Shown one piece after another: positions 59,413 through 64,000 of a stretch of DNA of 64,000 nucleotides. The DNA is taken from NCBI RefSeq assembly GCF_015461805.1, contig NZ_JACVZE010000001.1:186001-250000 (forward strand), written 5' to 3'. Each line of letters starts with the position of its first letter. The stretch's first letter is position 1. A program made the translations under genes and the position numbers. The notes beneath the pieces were generated by a model. The model was not told the DNA's origin and made no database searches. It worked only from the letters and a program-made list of their open reading frames with translations. Source of the stretch: Pseudomonas pisciculturae. Lineage in GTDB: Bacteria; Pseudomonadota; Gammaproteobacteria; Pseudomonadales; Pseudomonadaceae.

Positions 59413-59670
59413 ATGGCGCTGTACGCTGTATTGATCAATGGTGTGGCTTTGGCCGTGGCCTGTCCGGGCGCGGCGCTGCTGCTCATCACCCGCCTGCGCG
59501 AACAGCGCGCGATGGCCAAGCTGACCGCACAGAGCGAAGACCGTGCGGTCGACCAGCCGATGCTGTTTCTGGATGTGCGCACCGAGCGGGCGCATCGTTT
59601 GGCGTACCGGATAGGGTTTGCCTGTTTGGGTTTGGCACTGCTGACTTCTTGGATCAGCACTCACCTCTAA
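59413..59670 (+). CDS. small membrane protein, 85 residues
   Basis: Unknown function. Two hydrophobic segments (LYAVLINGVALAVACPGAALLLI and IGFACLGLALLTSWI) flank a charged cytoplasmic-type loop (REQRAMAKLTAQSEDRAVDQP). GAGG six bases before the ATG at 59413 supports the start. It lies alone before REP element G. Confidence 0.7.
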   Translation: MALYAVLINGVALAVACPGAALLLITRLREQRAMAKLTAQSEDRAVDQPMLFLDVRTERAHRLAYRIGFACLGLALLTSWISTHL

Positions 59671-59687
59671 TCAACACTGCAAATAAA

Positions 59688-59778
59688 ATGTGGGAGGGGG
59701 CTTGCCCCCGATTGCAGTGTGTCAGCCAAGTATTACTAAGCTGACACACCGCTATCGGGGGCAAGCCCCCTCCCACAT
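59688..59778. repeat. paired REP element (G)
   Basis: ATGTGGGAGGGGGCTTGCCC...GTGTGTCAG and CTGACACAC...GCCCCCTCCCACAT make a nearly complete hairpin of the D/F class. It lies between convergent genes. Confidence 0.93.
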
Positions 59779-59795
59779 TTTGATCAGTGTTGGCT

Positions 59796-60962
59796 TTAGA
59801 GGGGGATACCAGCCTTGACCCGGTACTGGTTACGCACCGGCGTCGCATACTGAACCACCAAAAACGGCCGGTGCTCAGCCGGGCACTCATTCAAGCGCCG
59901 TTCCCACTCGGCCTTCGCCTTGGCCAACTCATCCGCCGGGAACACCTCAGCCGCCATTGGCACCTGCAACTGCGGGTCGGCGTCGCTCCACTGGGCATAC
60001 GCCAGGTAGTGCACCGGGAACAGGCGATAACCGCCGAGAATCTGCCGGTCCATTTCCATGGCCAGTACTTTGGTGTCTTCGAAGCGCTCGGTGATCGGCG
60101 GTGCGAAGTTGATGTGCACGCGGCCTTTATAGCCGGTTATGCCCAGGGCAATGCTCACATCATCCTCGCCCGGTGCCTTGCTATAGGTGCCCGTGGTGGC
60201 GCGGATGTACAACTCGCGTGCTTTGGCGGTATCGCAGGGGTCGTACTCGTAGCTGATGGACACCGGCGTCAGGTTCAGTGACTGGATCACCTCGGCAAAC
60301 GGCTCGTCCTTGCGGCTGACGTGGAACATCTTGAGGATCGCCGACTCGGTGCGATCGTCCCCATCCTTGGCGCGGCCTTCGGCCTGGGCAATCCAGATCG
60401 ACTCGCAGTCGTTGCGGATCGAATGGTTGATGTACGCCGACAGCAGGTTGAACGCCGCCATCTTTTCCTTTCGCCCGGTGATCGAGCGGTGCACGATAAA
60501 GCTCTTGTTCAGGCGCATCAGGTCGCTGACAAACGGCTTTTGCAGCAGGTTGTCGCCGATGGCGATGCGCGGCGTCGGCAGGCCGGCGTGGTACACGGCG
60601 TAATTGACGAAGGCCGGGTCCATCACGATGTCGCGGTGGTTGGCCAAAAACAGGTAGGCGGTGCCAGACTTGAGCTGCTCGACGCCGGTGTAGGTCACGC
60701 CGTCGGTCGCCCGGTCGATGGTGTGGTCGACGTAATACTCGACTTTGTCCTGCAGCGTGGCCACGGTGGTGACGCCGGCAAATTCACGGCGCAGCTTGCG
60801 GGCGATCATCGGCTTGAGAAACCAGCCCAGGGGGCCGGCGAAGCGCGGGAAGCGGAAGTGGGTCAGGATGTCCAGAAACGCCTTGTCACTGAACAGCCGG
60901 TCCAGCACTGCCGGGACTTCGCTGTCGTTGTAAGGTCGGATGGTATCGAATTGGCCCATCAT
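59796..60962 (-). CDS. PlsC-domain acyltransferase
   Basis: Probable phospholipid-type acyltransferase, 388 residues. The acyltransferase blocks are visible: LANHRDIVMDP (His109), SFIVHRS (about 154-160) and AEGRAKDGDDR (about 194-204). Block I has His109 and Asp115 six positions apart, not the usual HX4D, though HRD (Asp111) is present. There is no clear signal peptide; hydrophobic parts suggest membrane association. It is annotated in related genomes as a 1-acylglycerol-3-phosphate-type enzyme, but substrate and role are uncertain. Confidence 0.82.
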   Translation of the reverse strand: MMGQFDTIRPYNDSEVPAVLDRLFSDKAFLDILTHFRFPRFAGPLGWFLKPMIARKLRREFAGVTTVATLQDKVEYYVDHTIDRATDGVTYTGVEQLKSGTAYLFLANHRDIVMDPAFVNYAVYHAGLPTPRIAIGDNLLQKPFVSDLMRLNKSFIVHRSITGRKEKMAAFNLLSAYINHSIRNDCESIWIAQAEGRAKDGDDRTESAILKMFHVSRKDEPFAEVIQSLNLTPVSISYEYDPCDTAKARELYIRATTGTYSKAPGEDDVSIALGITGYKGRVHINFAPPITERFEDTKVLAMEMDRQILGGYRLFPVHYLAYAQWSDADPQLQVPMAAEVFPADELAKAKAEWERRLNECPAEHRPFLVVQYATPVRNQYRVKAGIPL

Positions 60963-61091
60963 GCTCTCTTGTTAGAAACGGCTAGGGTAAGTAAAGGAAA
61001 TACCAGGGGGCGGCCCGAGTAATGGGCTCGGCCGGAAATAGCCCTGTAAATAGACCGGCGATTATACGCACAAGTCACTTTGGAGGCTGCG

Positions 61092-61274
61092 ATGCTGGAA
61101 ACTGCGACGTACGATTGTCCTTATTGTGGTGAAGAGGTCGATACGACGGTGGATTTGTCTGGAGGCGATCAGACTTATATAGAGGATTGCCAGGTGTGTT
61201 GCCGACCGATCATTTTCTATCTGCAAGTCCATGGTGATGAGTGGATGCTTGAAACCCGCAGCGAAAACGAATAA
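61092..61274 (+). CDS. CPXCG motif-containing cysteine-rich protein
   Basis: Tiny protein of 60 residues with two cysteine pairs, C9-P-Y-C12-G and C33-Q-V-C36, that should form a zinc knuckle. The rest is acidic. This is a recognised small family of unknown function. A strong GGAGG lies five bases before the ATG at 61092. The following DUF2007 gene starts 11 bases after the stop, so the two are cotranscribed. Confidence 0.88.
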   Translation: MLETATYDCPYCGEEVDTTVDLSGGDQTYIEDCQVCCRPIIFYLQVHGDEWMLETRSENE

Positions 61275-61285
61275 CGGGTACGCCC

Positions 61286-61546
61286 ATGCAACGGATCTAC
61301 GAACCGGAAAACCTGATGGAGGGCGAGCTGTTGCAGCAGATGCTCGCCAGCGAGGGCATTGAGGCGCACCTGGTGGGTCGCCATTTGCTCGGTGGCACCG
61401 GCGAGCTGCCGATTTTCGGCCTGCTCGGCCTGGAGGTGGACAACGACCGGGCTGCGGACGCCCGTGAGCTGATTACCGCCTATATCGGCGCGCAACCGGT
61501 GCCCGGCGATGAACCCGACAGCTTCCCCGACGTGCTGGTCTGTTAG
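61286..61546 (+). CDS. DUF2007 family putative signal-transducing protein
   Basis: An 86-residue soluble protein. The compact alpha/beta pattern MQRIYEPENLMEGELLQQMLASEGIEAHLVGRHLLGGTGELP followed by LGLEVDNDRAADARELI resembles the DUF2007 fold, which is related to PII-like and ferredoxin-like domains. Function unknown. It sits between the CPXCG gene and the SRAP gene on the same strand. Confidence 0.86.
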   Translation: MQRIYEPENLMEGELLQQMLASEGIEAHLVGRHLLGGTGELPIFGLLGLEVDNDRAADARELITAYIGAQPVPGDEPDSFPDVLVC

Positions 61547-61583
61547 GCTGTCGGTCGGTTTACCCCAAGAGTCGTGTTACCCC

Positions 61584-62204
61584 ATGTGTGGACGTTATGC
61601 CCTGTTTCGCTGGAACCCCACCTTTGCGGCCTTGCCGGGCTTCCCGGCCGACCAGCAGGCCCAGTGGAACATTTCTCCGAATGATTCTGTGCTGATCCAG
61701 CGCGCCACCGACGGCCAGCGCACCCTGGCCCGCGCCCGCTGGGGCCTGACACCGCCCTGGCTGACCGACCTCTCGCGTACCCCCGCCCATGCCCGCGCCG
61801 AAACCCTGGCCGAACAGCCGATGTTCCGTGAAGCCTTCCGTCAGCGCCGCTGCCTGTTGCCGGCCAATGGCTTCTACGAGTGGCGGGGCACCCAGCGCAA
61901 ACGCCCGTACTGGTTGACGCCGGGGGAGGGCTCCACGTTGTTTTTTGCCGCCATCTGGGAAGCATACCCGGTGCAGGAACAGGTGTGGCTGAGCACGGCC
62001 GTGGTCACCCAGGCCGCGCAGAGTCAGCGGCGACCGTTGATTCTGGATGCGGCGGGGCAGGAGGCTTGGTTGAATCCAGAGACACCGGTGCATGTGTTGC
62101 AAGGGTTGCTGGCCAGTGAGCCCGTCGCGTTGCGTGAGCGCGTGTTGGCCAATATGGTTAATGATCCGAAGCTCAATGGGCCGGAGTGCCTGACACCGGC
62201 TTAG
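61584..62204 (+). CDS. SRAP-family (YedK/HMCES-like) protein lacking the conserved His
   Basis: Family members link covalently through Cys2 to abasic sites in single-stranded DNA to shield them from breakage. The 206 residues start MCGRYAL, keeping Cys2, and have QWNISPND, ARARWGLTPPW, RAETL (71-75) and RCLLPANGFYEW (Glu99). The usual IHDRMPVIL stretch reads QSQRRPLIL, so Ser147 stands where the catalytic His (His160 of E. coli YedK) is expected. The start at 61584 is required to place Cys at position 2. Confidence 0.9.
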   Translation: MCGRYALFRWNPTFAALPGFPADQQAQWNISPNDSVLIQRATDGQRTLARARWGLTPPWLTDLSRTPAHARAETLAEQPMFREAFRQRRCLLPANGFYEWRGTQRKRPYWLTPGEGSTLFFAAIWEAYPVQEQVWLSTAVVTQAAQSQRRPLILDAAGQEAWLNPETPVHVLQGLLASEPVALRERVLANMVNDPKLNGPECLTPA

Positions 62205-62229
62205 GTTCTCTATTGCCTGTTCTGGCCTC

Positions 62230-62316
62230 TTCGCGGGCAAGCCCGCTCCCACATTTGACCGCATTCTCATGTTGGAACTCGATCAACTGTGGGAGCTGGC
62301 TTGCCTGCGATGGCAG
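62230..62316. repeat. paired REP element (H), mosaic
   Basis: The left arm TTCGCGGGCAAGCCCGCTCC matches the class of element B, the right arm TGGGAGCTGGCTTGCCTGCG that of element A. The centre GACCGCATTCTCATGTTGGA is the reverse complement of the centre of element C. It lies between convergent genes. Confidence 0.9.
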
Positions 62317-62336
62317 CCTCAAGGCCGCCCCAAACC

Positions 62337-64000
62337 CTAAACCTTGAACTGATTAATCAACCGCCGCTGCTGCTCCGCCAACTTGGTCAAATCCGCACTC
62401 GCCGCGCTGGACTCATCCGCGCCGCCCGCCACTTCATTGGCCACCTGGCCGATATTGATCACATTGCGGTTGATGTCCTCGGCCACCGCGCTTTGCTCTT
62501 CGGCCGCGCTAGCGATCTGGGTGTTCATGTCGTTGATCACTGACACTGCCTGAGTGATGGTCTCCAGCGCTTGAGCTGCCTTGGCCGCATGCTGCACGCT
62601 TTCATCTGTGCGGTTCTGACTATCCTCCATTACCCGCACCACCTCTCGCGTGCCCTGTTGCAGTTGCTGGATCATGGTCTGGATTTCTTCGGTGGCCTTC
62701 TGGGTTTTTTGCGCAAGGTTGCGCACCTCGTCGGCCACCACGGCAAAACCACGGCCTTGTTCGCCAGCCCGCGCTGCTTCGATGGCCGCGTTGAGGGCCA
62801 GCAGGTTGGTCTGCTCGGCGATGCCGCGAATGGCGATCAGGATGGCGTTGATGTTCTCGCTGTCCTTAGCCAGGGTCTGCACCACGCCGACGGCCTTGCC
62901 GATTTCTTCGGCCAGCGCGCCGATGGAGGTGGAAGTGTCACGCACAATGCGCATGCCCTGGCTCGCGGCCTGGTCGGCGTGGCTGGCGGCTTGCGCGGCC
63001 TGGGTGGCGTTGCGCGCCACGTCTTGCGCGGTGGCGGTCATCTCATGCACGGCGGTGGCGACCTGATCGATCTCCACCATCTGTTTATGCACGCCCTGGT
63101 TGGTGCGAATGGCGATGTCAGCGGTGTGTTCCGACGAGTCGCTGACCTTCTGCACCGAGCTCACCACCTGGGTAATCATGGCCTGCAGCTTGATCAGGAA
63201 GGTGTTGAAACCACTGGCGATGGCGCCCAATTCATCGGCACGATCACTGCTCAGGCGCCGTGTGAGGTCGCCTTCGCCTTGGGCGATGTCATTGAGCATG
63301 GCCACCATCTGTTTGAGCGGGCGGGCAATGCCGTGGCCTACCAGCCAGATGACCAGCAGGCCGATGCCGGCAATCACCAGGCCGGCGATGGCCATGCCGA
63401 AGATATCGGTCTTGCGCTGAGCCTCCAGATCGCTTTGCAGGGTGCGCAAGTCAGCCATCACTGCGCTCAGCGGCAGTTGCAGCATCAGGGTCCAGCGCGC
63501 ATCGGTCTGGCCGATGTTGAACGGCAGGAACAACTCGATATGCCCGTGTTCCTCGTCGATGTCATAACGCACTTCGCCGACTTTCAGCTGGGCCAGGTTG
63601 CTCATTTCGTTACCGTCGAGCAGGTCGCTGGCTTTTTCACCGAGCTTGCTGGCGTCTTTGGTGTAAGCCACCAGGCGGCCGTTGCTGGAGATCAGCGCCA
63701 GCTCGCCGGCGCCATTGTAGAGCTTTTGATCGGCAGCGGTGAGCATGTCCTGGATGAAGTTCACCGACAGGTCGGCACCCACGATGCCCTGGAAGGTGCC
63801 GTCGATGATGATCGGCTCGATAAACGACGCCAGCATCACCATCGCATTGCCTACCTTGTAGGGGGCGGGGTCGATGGCGCAGGGTTTTTTGCTCTCTTTG
63901 GAGCACAGGTAGTACTCGCTGGCGCGCACGCCGGTGGAGAGGATTTTCTGGTCGGCCACGTCAGCCAGTTTATCCAGGCCCAGGCTGCCATCGGCATTGC
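62337..64000 (-). CDS. methyl-accepting chemotaxis protein, N-terminus outside the window
   Basis: Chemoreceptor open at the right edge; at least 554 residues are present. In order: the membrane-distal part of a dCache-type sensor ([29 protein letters not shown]), a membrane helix ([23 protein letters not shown]), a HAMP region, and the signalling domain with the hairpin tip [37 protein letters not shown]. Gln/Glu methylation sites flank the tip. The ligand cannot be told because the first sensor half is missing. No CheB/CheR-docking pentapeptide is seen at the C-terminus ([12 protein letters not shown]). Confidence 0.94.
   Translation of the reverse strand, partial: NADGSLGLDKLADVADQKILSTGVRASEYYLCSKESKKPCAIDPAPYKVGNAMVMLASFIEPIIIDGTFQGIVGADLSVNFIQDMLTAADQKLYNGAGELALISSNGRLVAYTKDASKLGEKASDLLDGNEMSNLAQLKVGEVRYDIDEEHGHIELFLPFNIGQTDARWTLMLQLPLSAVMADLRTLQSDLEAQRKTDIFGMAIAGLVIAGIGLLVIWLVGHGIARPLKQMVAMLNDIAQGEGDLTRRLSSDRADELGAIASGFNTFLIKLQAMITQVVSSVQKVSDSSEHTADIAIRTNQGVHKQMVEIDQVATAVHEMTATAQDVARNATQAAQAASHADQAASQGMRIVRDTSTSIGALAEEIGKAVGVVQTLAKDSENINAILIAIRGIAEQTNLLALNAAIEAARAGEQGRGFAVVADEVRNLAQKTQKATEEIQTMIQQLQQGTREVVRVMEDSQNRTDESVQHAAKAAQALETITQAVSVINDMNTQIASAAEEQSAVAEDINRNVINIGQVANEVAGGADESSAASADLTKLAEQQRRLINQFKV

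Noticed and set aside
51859..59778. Repeated palindromes as a possible CRISPR array
   Set aside because: The copies are single, kilobases apart, paired as inverted repeats and of known Pseudomonas REP type; there are no regular spacers or cas genes.

Overview
The window is chromosomal DNA of a Pseudomonas, most probably of the P. fluorescens group. The evidence is the high-GC codon use, many genes that read as Pseudomonas core proteins, the gene orders mreBCD-maf-rng-yhdP, fagA-fumC-orfX-sodA, ptsO-rapZ-ptsN-hpf-rpoN-lptBAC-kdsCD and mlaFEDCB-bolA-murA-hisGDC, and eight Pseudomonas-type paired REP elements. The species call is inference. No rRNA, tRNA, prophage, insertion sequence, CRISPR array or recognised defence locus was seen.

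Layout. 1-361: start of an aldo/keto reductase gene that runs off the left edge. 610-1445: ribosomal proteins L13 and S9. 1711-5501: cytochrome bc1 complex (petABC), then sspAB. 5660-12653: an accessory block for sugar diacids, with a FadR-type GntR regulator, an unrecognised beta-rich 124-residue protein, kdgD, an aldehyde dehydrogenase, an MFS permease and galactarate dehydratase. Together these would take galactarate to 2-oxoglutarate. 12827-15778: an AEC transporter, a carboxymuconolactone decarboxylase-like protein, a CaCA-family exchanger and an RlpA-like lipoprotein. 15967-19178: gatCAB (minus strand). 19389-30579: mreBCD, maf, rng, yhdP, a nitrilase-family gene and tldD; then darP/yjgA (minus) and pmbA. 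32696-36507: Fur-box region and the fagA-fumC-orfX-sodA operon, then a ZIP metal transporter. 36545-43556 (minus): nitrogen PTS, rapZ, hpf, rpoN, LPS transport genes lptBAC and the Kdo genes kdsC and kdsD. 43880-51836: mlaFEDCB lipid transport, a BolA protein, murA and hisGDC. 51981-55640: uraA-upp, hpt and two small conserved genes. 55710-62204: mqo, a 727-base stretch without a confident gene, a YajG-type lipoprotein, several small proteins, an acyltransferase, a CPXCG/DUF2007 pair and an SRAP-family protein. 62337-64000: a chemoreceptor whose N-terminus lies beyond the right edge.

How the parts work together. Most of the window is housekeeping: envelope construction (Mre, Lpt, Kds, Mla, MurA, YhdP), respiration (bc1, Mqo, fumarase), translation (L13, S9, GatCAB) and salvage (UraA, Upp, Hpt). 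No clearly novel multigene system was found. The observations most worth checking are an apparent ATT start codon for mreC, a palindrome shared by the diacid regulator and operon promoters, a CaCA exchanger lacking both signature glutamates, an SRAP protein lacking its conserved histidine, mosaic REP elements (one at a probable synteny break), and a perfect 20-base palindrome in the gene-poor stretch after mqo.
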